Source: Alphaproteobacteria bacterium
GTDB lineage: Bacteria; Pseudomonadota; Alphaproteobacteria; Micropepsales; Micropepsaceae
Direction: 5' to 3'
DNA length: 64,000 bases
NCBI GenBank assembly: GCA_024236055.1
Contig: JACKLF010000007.1
Span: 1 to 64,000, forward strand
Shown: positions 1 through 7,200 of the stretch, in pieces
Position numbering within the stretch: the first letter of the stretch is position 1
Layout of the letters: each line of letters starts with the position of its first letter
The notes under the pieces: generated by a model
Database searches by the model: none
Told to the model about the DNA's origin: nothing
Seen by the model: the letters and a program-made list of their open reading frames with translations, nothing else
Translations under genes and position numbers: made by a program

Positions 1-521
1 TAGCGGCCGACGCCTTCCTCATCGGTCCAGAGCGGGACCGCTCGGCCGATGACGGAAGCTGCGGGGATGGGGCCGAAGTAGCGGCCGTCGAGGCTGTCGC
101 GGACTTCCCAATTCATGAGGAAGATTTCGCCGGGCGCGATGACGCGGCAGCCCTGCCAGACGGGCAGATCGCGGCCGAGGCTGTCGCGCTCCAGCGCCTC
201 GCCCATCTCGATCCCGTCCACCGTGATCGTGCGGCCGGCGCGGCAAACCTGCTGCCCCTGTAGGCCGACGACGCGCTTCAACAGCGGGACGCCTCGCGCG
301 ATATAGCCGCGCTCGACCATGAAGCCGGCGAGCGGTTCGGGCGGCATGATGGCGACCAGCTCGGGCACGTCGATCCGGTCTGCCTGCTCGACGGTGTAGA
401 ACCCGACTGGCGCGCTGGCGGTGGCGTTCCAGATGAGCCTCAATGGCGTCTCGACCGCGCTTGAAGCGGCGATGCCGATGACGGCGAGCACCGTCACCGT
501 TAGGGTGCGGCGGCGCGTCAT
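1..521 (-). CDS. traF: TraF-type S26 family signal peptidase, 3' end cut by window edge
   Basis: Conjugative-transfer peptidase of the S26 (leader peptidase) family; in IncP-type systems TraF matures and cyclises the TrbC pilin in the inner membrane. The 173 visible residues show one N-terminal membrane segment (about 7-24), the serine motif ASAPVGFY with the likely nucleophile Ser36, and the lysine-box motif LLKRVVGLQGQ with Lys82, followed by the usual late signature NWEVRDSLDGRYFG. The gene starts at the ATG at 521, which overlaps the stop of the DUF2840 gene in an ATGA, so translation is probably coupled. It runs leftward out of the window; the last partial codon is TA-, so only a few residues may be missing. 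Family assignment is sound; the role in conjugation is inferred from neighbours. Confidence 0.85.
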   Translation of the reverse strand, partial: MTRRRTLTVTVLAVIGIAASSAVETPLRLIWNATASAPVGFYTVEQADRIDVPELVAIMPPEPLAGFMVERGYIARGVPLLKRVVGLQGQQVCRAGRTITVDGIEMGEALERDSLGRDLPVWQGCRVIAPGEIFLMNWEVRDSLDGRYFGPIPAASVIGRAVPLWTDEEGVGR

Positions 522-1036
522 GGGTCGATCCTACGGCGATGAAGCCAAGCGGCGTGTCGCTCGGGCGTGTAGGCGTGCGGCTCCAGATTGGCGGTCAAAC
601 GGTTGTGGACGTGCCGCCAATGCTCCGGCGAGGCGTCGGCCGGATCGAGGCCGAGCGCATCCACGGCGTCGATAGCGGCAAGCGCACGCTGCACCTTCGG
701 CCAGCCGTCGAGGCGCAACAGGATTTCGCCGCCGGGGCGCACGAACGGCAATGTCTGGAACGGCTCGCCCCGGCCGATGGCGCGCACAATGTCGATGCGC
801 GAAACGACAGTGCCGTGCTCGCCGCTCGCCCATCGCACGAAGGCAAAGACGCTGCCCGGCGCGAAGCCGACGACGCTGCGGCGGCGGTCGATGATCTGCT
901 CGTAGCTCTTGCGGCCGAAGCGTATCCAGTGCTCGACCTTGCGTTTCTCGAAGGTCAGCTCGACCAATGTGGTAAAGGGCGCAGGTCCGTCCGGCAGCGG
1001 ACGGCCGTGCGCGCTGCGGTGGGCGCGGCGGGTCAT
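518..1036 (-). CDS. DUF2840 domain-containing protein
   Basis: A 172-residue soluble protein matching the DUF2840 family, which is found almost only beside repA and traF in conjugative elements of Alpha- and Betaproteobacteria. Recognisable pieces are the N-terminal LTTLVELTF-like strand, the WIRFG segment, and the FAFVRWASGEHGTVVSRIDI core. Function is unknown. The start ATG at 1036 overlaps the TGA of a tiny upstream frame and its own stop overlaps the start of traF, so it sits inside a coupled minus-strand operon. No membrane segment or signal peptide is visible. Confidence 0.8.
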   Translation of the reverse strand: MTRRAHRSAHGRPLPDGPAPFTTLVELTFEKRKVEHWIRFGRKSYEQIIDRRRSVVGFAPGSVFAFVRWASGEHGTVVSRIDIVRAIGRGEPFQTLPFVRPGGEILLRLDGWPKVQRALAAIDAVDALGLDPADASPEHWRHVHNRLTANLEPHAYTPERHAAWLHRRRIDP

Positions 1037-1101
1037 TGTGCGTCTCCGGCGATGTGCTGGTGGGGTGCGCGCGCGTGCGCTGCGTCAACGGCGGGCGTCA
1101 T
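1033..1101 (-). CDS. possible 22-residue coupling peptide
   Basis: A 22-codon frame starting at ATG 1101 ends in a TGA that overlaps the DUF2840 start codon (CAATGAC). The ATG itself overlaps a stop in another frame (CCATGA). Such a chain of overlaps would let ribosomes re-initiate along the operon. The peptide resembles nothing I know, and the frame may be chance in GC-rich DNA. Confidence 0.2.
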   Translation of the reverse strand: MTPAVDAAHARAPHQHIAGDAQ

Positions 1102-1283
1102 GGCTCGCCGCTCCCGGCAGAACCGGCACCACGCTTCGCCTTCGCGCGCGTCAAAGAAAAAGAGTTAGCTGGGGTAACTGTTTCTGTTCTCGTCGCGTGT
1201 GGAGCAAGCGCCTCTTGCCATACCGTGAACGGTGATCTGACCGGCTCATGCCGGTCCACCACCAACCGGAATGGAGAGAGACG

Positions 1284-2342
1284 ATGGACTACTTTGCAGG
1301 ACTGGATGTTTCCCTTGAGATGACAAGCATCTGCATCGTGGATGCTGACGGGGCCGTGATGAAGGAGGCGAAAGTTGCTTCCGAGCCGGACGACCTCGTC
1401 GCGTTCTTCGGGCAATGCGGTATGGCGATGAAGCGGATCGGCCTGGAGGCCGGCGCTCCGTCGCAATGGCTTTACGGAGGAATGGCCGAAGCCGGTCTGC
1501 CGGTCGTGTGCATCGAGACGCGCCATGCCAAGGCGGCGCTGTCGGCGATGCCGAACAAGACCGATCGCAACGACGCGCGCGGGATCGCCAACATCATGCG
1601 CACCGGCTGGTTCCGCGCCGTGCATGTGAAGACGCAGACCGCGCAGGAACTGCGCTTCCTGCTGGTGGCCAGGCAGACGCTGGTGCGCAAGCTGATGGAT
1701 ATCGAACTGGCGATCAGAGGCATGCTGCGCAGCTTCGGCCTGAAGATGGGCGTGGTCTCCAAGCGCAACTTCGAAGCGCGCGTTCTGGAACTCGCCGGCG
1801 ATCGTGCGATGCTGATGCGGGCGCTCACCCCGATGCTGAAAGCGAGACGCGCCTTGGCTCTCGAATATACCAACCTGCAAAAGGCGGCGACGGACTTCGC
1901 CCGTGACGACGATGTGTGCCGCCGGCTGATGACCGTTCCCGGCGTCGGCCCCATCGTGGCGCTGACCTATCGTGCGACCATCGACGTGCCCTCGCGGTTC
2001 CGGCGCTCCAAATCGGTCGGGGCGCATCTTGGGCTGACACCGCGCGCTCACCAGTCTGGCGAGGTCGACTGGACCGGGCGCGTCTCCAAGAGCGGCGATG
2101 CGATGGCACGGGCGGCGCTTTACGAGGCCGCGCACATCCTGCTCATCCGTGTGAAGCGCTGGTCGTCGCTCAAGGCATGGGGCATGCGGCTGGTGAAGAA
2201 CCGGGGGCACAAGCGGGCCGTCACCGCGCTTGCGCGCCGGATGGCCGTGCTCATGCACCGCATCTGGGTCGAAGGAACCACCTTCATATGGAAAACGGGT
2301 GACGGCCAGGCAATCGCGCAGAGGCCGATACCCGCTGTTTAA
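1284..2342 (+). CDS. IS110 family transposase (DEDD recombinase)
   Basis: A 352-residue transposase/recombinase of the IS110 family. The N-terminal DEDD (RuvC-like) domain begins with FAGLDVS, carries the conserved KTDRNDARG motif near residue 95, and is followed by a helical linker. The C-terminal Tnp_20 part shows TVPGVGPIVALTYRATI and the SVGAHLGLTPRAHQSG stretch that holds the catalytic serine region. IS110 enzymes work with an RNA encoded in the element's own non-coding end. The ATG at 1284 is preceded by GGAGAGAGACG, a good ribosome site; a longer in-frame start at 1248 is less likely. The frame looks intact, so the element may still be active. Confidence 0.93.
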   Translation: MDYFAGLDVSLEMTSICIVDADGAVMKEAKVASEPDDLVAFFGQCGMAMKRIGLEAGAPSQWLYGGMAEAGLPVVCIETRHAKAALSAMPNKTDRNDARGIANIMRTGWFRAVHVKTQTAQELRFLLVARQTLVRKLMDIELAIRGMLRSFGLKMGVVSKRNFEARVLELAGDRAMLMRALTPMLKARRALALEYTNLQKAATDFARDDDVCRRLMTVPGVGPIVALTYRATIDVPSRFRRSKSVGAHLGLTPRAHQSGEVDWTGRVSKSGDAMARAALYEAAHILLIRVKRWSSLKAWGMRLVKNRGHKRAVTALARRMAVLMHRIWVEGTTFIWKTGDGQAIAQRPIPAV

Positions 2343-2488
2343 GGGCGTCTGCCTGTCATCCACATGGATGCCGGCTGACGTAGGTTGCGAGTTCCGCCGC
2401 GGCGGAGAGATGTCCCCCGAGGGGACGAGGGTTCGGGTGAGACCGTCGAGACTCTTGTCCGCATCGCACCTTGCGACAGCGAGGACGC
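2343..2488 (+). ncRNA. candidate bridge RNA region of the IS110 element
   Basis: The non-coding 3' part of the element holds two strong stems: the perfect palindrome TCCGCCGCGGCGGA at 2393-2406 and GTCCCC-CGA-GGGGAC at 2412-2426. IS1111-group members of IS110 encode their guide (bridge) RNA downstream of the transposase, and this is the most structured stretch in the element. A weaker hairpin (ACCGG/CCGGT, 1240-1255) lies upstream of the transposase, so an upstream RNA cannot be ruled out. Confidence 0.3.
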
Positions 2489-2590
2489 GAGTTAGCTTGG
2501 CCGCCCGACCTTCCGATCCCTGCTTGTGGCGATCCTGATATCGACCACGGAAAGAAGCGTGAGCCGCTCGGGGTGATGTCGATGATCCGC

Positions 2591-3637
2591 TCATGGCGTG
2601 TCCTCCGGCTCGATGCCTGGAATCCACGGAAGACGGACAGGTCGGGATGGCTCTTTCGCAGCGTGTTGCGAACGCGCACGATCATTGGCAAGATGATCGC
2701 GGGTGGCACTGGGCGCGTGCTTCACACCCACAGAAACAGTTAAAGAAGATTCTCTGTTAGATAAGTTAGCGGTCGGATTCCGCTTTTCAGGCCAAAGCGT
2801 TAGCTGCGGTTCGTGCGCCTGATCTGCCGATAGTGGTGCGCCTGATCTGCCGATACCCCGTGCGCCTGATCTGCCGATGGCATTAACAGGGTTATCAACA
2901 GTGCCTGTTGATAGGTTTTCGGGGCGGATGCGCAGCAGCTCGCGGCCGTCTTCCCGCTCGATCTGGAGCAGGTAGCCGGGAAGTTGCTGGCGGGCCGCGA
3001 TCCGGCGCAGGTCGAGCGCGAAGTCGGACGGCCGCGCGAGACTCCCGGATTTCTGGTGAAGGTGCGCGACCTCGAAAATCCAGCCGTGGCGCTGGTGCCC
3101 GGCGTGCTTTCTGGCGACGCGGTAAAGCCAACGCTCGATGCCGCCAGTCAGCCGGAAATAGGCCGGGTCGATTGTCAGGACCAGCGAGCGGTCGATGACG
3201 CTGTTGTAGAACCATTCGGGCAGGACGAACTCCATGCCCTCGACGCGGCCGGCGCGCGTCGTCATTTCCTCCCACTCGTTGATCCATGAGAATTGCCGGC
3301 GACGCCAATGCGGGCCGTTGCGGATGGTGGTGGCGATGACGGTCGATTGCAGCCGCGCCAGCGCGGCTTTCAGAAGCCGGTATTGGTGATTGCCGGTCGG
3401 GCGTCCGATGGCGCGCAACAGATGGTAAGGCGTAAACCGGACAAAGCGCGACGTGGTGAGGCCGTCATTCTCGGCCGCGACGATCTGCGAGGCCGCCCAT
3501 ATCAGCACATCGGCGTCCCATATGGTCGCCATGCCGTGCTCGGGCATCCCGAACACCTGCACCTCTATGTCGGCGGTCTTGTAGAGAATCGGCTTGGTGC
3601 GCGGGGTCTTCGCCAGCGAGAAGAACGGCCGTTCCAT
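2591..3637 (-). CDS. repA: replication initiator protein A (RepA/RPA family)
   Basis: Plasmid-type replication initiator, 348 residues. The core (about 1-230) shows the family phrases ERPFFSLAKTPRTKPI, MATIWDADVLIWAASQI, RFTPYHLLRAIGR and EWFYNSVIDRSLVLTIDPAYF, which form the winged-helix DNA-binding domains. The C-terminal 110 residues are low complexity and include IGRSGA repeats that are encoded by direct DNA repeats (see the oriV-like feature). The start is taken as ATG 3637, which overlaps the TGA of the upstream HTH gene; an in-frame TTG one codon earlier is less likely. The stop overlaps an ATG at 2594, where the spacer broken by the IS element begins. Initiators of this type occur on plasmids and on integrated conjugative elements. 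Confidence 0.88.
   Translation of the reverse strand: MERPFFSLAKTPRTKPILYKTADIEVQVFGMPEHGMATIWDADVLIWAASQIVAAENDGLTTSRFVRFTPYHLLRAIGRPTGNHQYRLLKAALARLQSTVIATTIRNGPHWRRRQFSWINEWEEMTTRAGRVEGMEFVLPEWFYNSVIDRSLVLTIDPAYFRLTGGIERWLYRVARKHAGHQRHGWIFEVAHLHQKSGSLARPSDFALDLRRIAARQQLPGYLLQIEREDGRELLRIRPENLSTGTVDNPVNAIGRSGARGIGRSGAPLSADQAHEPQLTLWPEKRNPTANLSNRESSLTVSVGVKHAPSATRDHLANDRARSQHAAKEPSRPVRLPWIPGIEPEDTP
2813..2914. other. oriV-like site: three iterons plus inverted DnaA-like boxes
   Basis: Three direct copies of GTGCGCCTGATCTGCCGAT start at 2813, 2836 and 2860 (spacing 23 and 24 bases, about two helical turns). Next to them, at 2893-2913, is the perfect inverted repeat TATCAACAG-TGC-CTGTTGATA; each arm contains TTATCAACA or its mirror, one base from the DnaA box TTATCCACA. 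The whole array lies inside the 3' coding part of repA. Iterons with adjacent DnaA boxes are typical of initiator-dependent plasmid origins; the origin function here is inferred. Confidence 0.5.
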
Positions 3638-4014
3638 CAAATCGCGCTGGTCGCGCGGCGGCGCGTCGCCCGTTGGTAACCACGAAGGGTCCCAGGCGGC
3701 TGCCTTGTCCTCGCCTGCAACGCTGGCTCGTGATCGTCCTCGCGCAGCATTCCAGCAGTCGCCCTTCTTCGGGGTGAGCGGACGCGCGGAAACAGGTGCC
3801 GGCGGTCTGGTCGCGGTGGATTGCGTTCGCCGACCGCGCTCCAGTCTTCCAGATCGCGGACGGTGTAGAGGACGCGACCGCCGACCTTGCGATAGGTCGG
3901 GCCGGTGCCGTAGGTGCGATGTTTCTCAAGGGTGCGGATGGATATGCCGAGGAAGCGCGCGGCTTCCTTGGTGCGCAACAGGCGCGGCGGCAGGCCCGCA
4001 AGCGGGTTGGGCAT
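3637..4014 (-). CDS. AlpA/MerR-like helix-turn-helix protein
   Basis: A 125-residue DNA-binding protein with a small winged helix-turn-helix at residues about 11-60: LLRTKEAARFLGIS, TLEKHR and VLYTVRDLEDW are typical of excisionase/AlpA-like regulators of mobile elements. The remaining 60 residues are arginine-rich and without recognisable fold. It starts at ATG 4014, preceded by GGTGATCC, and its TGA overlaps the repA start. It probably controls repA or the excision of the element; this is inference from position. Confidence 0.75.
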   Translation of the reverse strand: MPNPLAGLPPRLLRTKEAARFLGISIRTLEKHRTYGTGPTYRKVGGRVLYTVRDLEDWSAVGERNPPRPDRRHLFPRVRSPRRRATAGMLREDDHEPALQARTRQPPGTLRGYQRATRRRATSAI

Positions 4015-4468
4015 GGATCACCTCCAGTCGGGATTGGGCTGCCGGGGGCGGCAGCGGACTGTGGCGAACCATGGCGAGGCATCGGCGGCGCGTAGCGTGC
4101 CGCATTTGCGTCTATGCGCTGGCGGCACCCCCCTCGGGGGCGTCGCTGGCTAGTAGGTGAAGGATTTCAACGGCTCGTTGCCTGCCGCGCCGAATAGGCA
4201 AAGACATTCGCGTGCAGCTCGGCTAAGATTGTGGGTGGAGCAGACGCGCTGCTCTGGGGCGTAGTAACCCCTCACGAATGGCCGGTGCCAGCCAGAACGG
4301 CACCAACTCCTTGACCTATGGTCGGGGAGCCTGTGGCGTATACAACAGGCTTTCCGAGCTAAAGGCCATGGGGCCGTTTCGTGACGGTTACTAACTCCCC
4401 GATCACCAAGAGTCAGAGAGAATCGTTTGCGGGGGCGCACCGCAGACAAGCTCTCTCAGATACGGGGA
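4015..4468. promoter_or_regulatory. intergenic region between divergent HTH/repA operon and DUF2285-like gene
   Basis: About 450 bases without a convincing gene, between operons that read away from each other, so promoters for both are expected here. A C5-CTC-G5 hairpin sits at 4128-4140. A 99-codon minus-strand frame (4150-4449) overlaps it but has no recognisable sequence. I could not define promoter boxes or operators. Confidence 0.35.
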
Positions 4469-4762
4469 ATGACTATGCGGGTTCCTGTCGAACTCGATCC
4501 CGATGTGGACGACGAAGCGCCGACCGGCGACACTATAACCGTCTATGACGAACGGCACTACGTCACCTATCTACGCTTGCTGGATGCCAAGGCCGAGGGC
4601 GCGGACTGGAAAGAAGTCGCGCGGATCGTGCTTCACCGCAATCCGGCTGCCGAGGAACTTCGGACCTATCGTTGCTGGCAAAGCCATCTCGAACGCGCGC
4701 AATGGCTTTCGCATGAGGGCTATAGGAAGATTCTGGAACAGGCGGCAGCTAACAAGGCGTGA
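4469..4762 (+). CDS. small DUF2285-type protein of the conjugative element
   Basis: A 97-residue protein whose core, ITVYDERHYVTYLRLLDAK followed by DWKEVARIVLH and a C-terminal WQSHLERAQWL-GYR stretch, matches small proteins usually labelled DUF2285 that travel with repA in alphaproteobacterial integrative elements. It may bind DNA, but function is unknown. The start ATG 4469 is chosen because the alignable protein begins there; a second ATG follows at 4475. It is the only element gene besides the transposase read from the plus strand in this block. Confidence 0.6.
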   Translation: MTMRVPVELDPDVDDEAPTGDTITVYDERHYVTYLRLLDAKAEGADWKEVARIVLHRNPAAEELRTYRCWQSHLERAQWLSHEGYRKILEQAAANKA

Positions 4763-4889
4763 GCATCGGCGGTTTTCAGCTTACTTCACCTCGCAGGCTT
4801 TGGAATTTTACGATATCTGACCGACAGGAATCGACCTAATCGCTGACGTTTCGAGTGGCTTTGACGCGTCCTAAAAGCTGATATGCCCC

Positions 4890-5423
4890 TCAATTGTTGG
4901 CCCATTCTGAACAGGTCAACTCATACGTTACCTCGCCGTGCTCCGTGCCGGGTATGGGGTCGGGAAAATCCAAGAAATCCGTCCGCGTGTGTTTCATACC
5001 AACCTTCTCCATTACACGGCGCGACCCTTGGTTGACCGCCATTGTATTGGCCACAATCTTGTCATATCCCGCAACCTCGAAGCCCCAACCGATAAGAGCC
5101 AAAGCTCCTTCAGTTGCCAGCCCCTGACCCCAAGCTTCCCGGCGCAGTCGATATCCGATCTCAGCTAACGCCCTCCCTTTCGGCAACAAGCAGAACCAGC
5201 CGACGAACTCGTCATCCTCATTGCGTCGCGCTGTCCAGACGTTCGGCTCGGTTCCTCGTGGCATGAGAAACGGCGCGGTCGTCGAATCGATCCTGTCATG
5301 ATCAACCGCACCATTGTTAAGAAACCGCATCACTTCTGGGTCAAGCTCTAGCTGGATGAAGTTAACACGATCCACCGGGGCGCAAGGACTGAGAATCAAA
5401 CGCAGCGTCTTTAGTAAGGTCAT
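4890..5423 (-). CDS. GNAT family N-acetyltransferase
   Basis: A 177-residue acetyltransferase of the RimJ/RimL-like GNAT group. The sequence begins with TLRLILSPC, shows the central strand-turn VGWFCLLP, the acetyl-CoA pyrophosphate loop RREAWGQGLATEGALAL, and the IVANTMAVNQGSRRVMEKVGM segment that ends the fold. The acceptor substrate cannot be told. The ATG at 5423 gives the usual N-terminus; an upstream in-frame start adds 19 unrelated residues. The gene is visibly richer in A/T than its neighbours and lies between element backbone genes, so it is probably a cargo gene acquired separately. Confidence 0.8.
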   Translation of the reverse strand: MTLLKTLRLILSPCAPVDRVNFIQLELDPEVMRFLNNGAVDHDRIDSTTAPFLMPRGTEPNVWTARRNEDDEFVGWFCLLPKGRALAEIGYRLRREAWGQGLATEGALALIGWGFEVAGYDKIVANTMAVNQGSRRVMEKVGMKHTRTDFLDFPDPIPGTEHGEVTYELTCSEWANN

Positions 5424-5689
5424 GGAACATTCCTCAAAATAAATTTCCGGCATGGTCGTGCGAAACCATGGATTGCGCAACGAGTTATTCAGTTGAGCAG
5501 CCGCCTTGCCGTTCTTGACACATGAAGCAGTCTGTTAGCTCCACTCCATTCTTGCTGAAATCCTCGTAGGTATTCTAAAGTCCGCAACATTTCCCCGAGG
5601 GCTGGCTTTCCGGCTCTTTTCGTATCGCACCTCTTTGTTGCAACTGGCAGTAAGTTTGCGACTTGCAACAAGACGGTGCTCGCTAACGA
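5424..5689. other. gap upstream of the acetyltransferase, no supported gene
   Basis: About 265 bases of lower G+C than the surroundings. The short minus-strand frames here (for example 5489-5671) show no recognisable protein. It should contain the promoter for the acetyltransferase, but I see no clear boxes. Confidence 0.3.
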
Positions 5690-6325
5690 TCAACGCTTGC
5701 CGGGCTTGATAGGGTAGTGGAGCAACAGGCGATAGCCGCCGCACATCATCTTGATGCCGTGCGCAACCAGACGGCGGGCCTTGTTCTTGCGCGGGTCATT
5801 CTCGAAATCCTCCTTGGTGCCGCGAAAGCCGAGCAGGACTTCGGCGACGGTGCGATAGCTCTCGTCGCGTAGGCGGGCGTCGAGCGCGCGGAGGGAAAGG
5901 GTGTGCCATTGCCGGAGCTGGGCGGGAACGGCCCGGAAGTCGGGACCGGGTGCGCGGCCGTTGAGGGACCGCCAGAAACGGCGCGCAGCGTGTGCGCGAA
6001 GCTCCAGAAAGGAATCCATCGGCAGGGTGACGGCATAGAAGGCGGCGGCATCCGGCACCGGCTCGGGAAGCCAGAATTGATGTGCGACGCCATCCACCTG
6101 CCAGATGCCGTGCCAGCCATCGGCAGCGCGGCGCAGATCGAGGCCGGCGAGATGGGCAAGCGTCAATATCGGTTCGGTGTCGCCGTCCTTATGCTCGACC
6201 GGCGAGAGCATCACCGCTTGCGGTTGAAGGCTCGGACTCCAGATTGGTGGCGGCCGGTCATGCGGCGCGTCGGGATCGCACGGGAAATCGCAACCCCCAG
6301 CGATCTGCGAACGCTTCAAGGTCAC
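5690..6325 (-). CDS. DUF2285 domain-containing protein, 5' end disturbed
   Basis: Up to 211 residues; the family core runs from about residue 38 to the end: LTLAHLAGLDLR, the HQFWLPEPVPD strand, LRAHAARRFWRSLNGR, LSLRALDARLRDESYRTVAEVLLGF, and the closing MCGGYRLLLHYP. DUF2285 proteins are helical DNA-binding-like proteins of integrative elements. The first start is GTG 6325, inside the upstream DUF6499 gene; the next is ATG 6211. Codons just before 6211 continue the DUF6499 sequence in this frame (FPCDPDAP...IWSPS), which suggests that one original fused gene was split by a frameshift near 6280. The protein itself from 6211 on looks intact. Confidence 0.65.
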   Translation of the reverse strand: MTLKRSQIAGGCDFPCDPDAPHDRPPPIWSPSLQPQAVMLSPVEHKDGDTEPILTLAHLAGLDLRRAADGWHGIWQVDGVAHQFWLPEPVPDAAAFYAVTLPMDSFLELRAHAARRFWRSLNGRAPGPDFRAVPAQLRQWHTLSLRALDARLRDESYRTVAEVLLGFRGTKEDFENDPRKNKARRLVAHGIKMMCGGYRLLLHYPIKPGKR

Positions 6326-6467
6326 GGCCGGACGGTCCTCCGGTTAGTGCGATGGTCTGGAACTCCTGACGATAATCGTCATTCCGGCGCAGATATTCCC
6401 AAGCGAAACCGGCGGCCGAAATGCTTGGCGCCTGTATGCCACCGGCGAACGCCAATGATGCTAGCAT
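6258..6467 (-). CDS. DUF6499 domain-containing protein (truncated fusion partner)
   Basis: A 69-residue frame with the DUF6499 signature FAWEYLRRNDDYRQEF and a C-terminal FADRWGLRFP. The start ATG 6467 has an ideal AGGAGG seven bases upstream (6475-6480), which decides it over a start 31 codons earlier. After RWGLRFP the frame runs only eight more residues to a stop, whereas the expected continuation (CDPDAPHDRPPPIWSP) is present in the frame of the next gene. In related elements these two modules are often one protein. Confidence 0.6.
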   Translation of the reverse strand: MLASLAFAGGIQAPSISAAGFAWEYLRRNDDYRQEFQTIALTGGPSGRDLEAFADRWGLRFPVRSRRAA

Positions 6468-6882
6468 GGCGTCACCTCCTGAAAGCCGGGCGTGGCAGCA
6501 GCGCCCAGCCCCCAGGAGGTTCAAAGATCGCTGAATATAGCCGCTCAAAGCAGATGCCACCTTTGAGCGGCCAGCCCGATCATTCTGGCTATTTTTCGCT
6601 TAACACTATTTCGATTGATGTCCGGCAGACGCCCGCCCGCAAAGTGCGGGCAAGACGCTCCGGCTTTCATTGGCTGGAAAACACATGCACTCGTCGCGTG
6701 CGGTTTCGACTGTGGAAAACTCGCCGTTCATTTCAGCGTCGCGGGCCATTGCTTCAATCACGTGGTAGCGTATGGCCTGGGGACGCGCCGCTTTCAGCGG
6801 TCAAGTCTCCATGGAAGTCGGTGCGGCTGGGCGAACTGGCTGTGATAGCAGTCCTGCAAGGCGGTTTCTTACTTGGTCCACG
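6468..6882. other. gap of about 400 bases, no supported gene
   Basis: Several short frames cross this stretch on both strands but none has recognisable domains, a ribosome site or convincing codon use. It includes the leader of the DUF6499 gene and its promoter. Confidence 0.3.
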
Positions 6883-7200
6883 TCATCGTCGCACTGATCC
6901 AGCAGCAGGCCAGCGCCTAGCGCGCCATGCTCGGCGATGAAAGCGCCCATGCGTGCCACGGTATGATGCCGGCATATCTGTTGATCGTGACGCCTCCTCG
7001 TGCCTGCACCGGCGGATGGCATATTCCTCCGCGTGCTCGATGGGGGACTGTGCGAGCATGGCCGCAATCTCGTCCCTGATTTCGTCCGGCAAAACTTGAT
7101 CCGCCCGATCCAAGCCCCATGCAGATAGCCGTTATTGTAGGCGCGCAGGCGATGAAGGATGCGTACTGGCTGTCGGAAAGGTTGGTCGCGTCTCTGATCC
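6883..7200 (-). pseudogene. decayed small element gene
   Basis: Protein-like segments lie in different minus-strand frames in the right order: RLRAYNNGYLHGAWIGRI (about 7165-7110), then VLPDEIRDEIAAMLAQSP (about 7095-7040), then a C-terminal-looking VARMGAFIAEHGALGAGLL stretch (about 6965-6910). No single frame joins them. This is what a frameshifted gene looks like. I do not recognise the intact protein, so this is a tentative call. Confidence 0.3.

Larger units (their letters stand above)
1162..2497 (+). mobile_element. IS110-family insertion sequence between repA and DUF2840
   Basis: A complete IS110-type transposase lies on the plus strand, against the direction of the operon around it. 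The nonamer GAGTTAGCT occurs at 1162-1170 and again at 2489-2497. Taking one copy out together with everything between them joins the two flanks into a short spacer of about 230 bases between repA and the DUF2840 gene. The resulting length, about 1.33 kb, fits the family. IS110 elements usually lack terminal inverted repeats and target duplications, so these ends are a proposal, not a proof. Confidence 0.6.

Noticed and set aside
1098..2627. 509-codon minus-strand frame across the IS110 element
   Set aside because: It is the antisense of the transposase joined to spacer sequence by chance; composition is that of a shadow frame and no domain is visible.
2813..2879. CRISPR-like repeats
   Set aside because: Only three 19-base copies with four- and five-base gaps, no spacers; better explained as iterons.
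4150..4449. 99-codon minus-strand frame upstream of repA
   Set aside because: No recognisable sequence and no ribosome site; Arg- and Cys-rich like random GC DNA.
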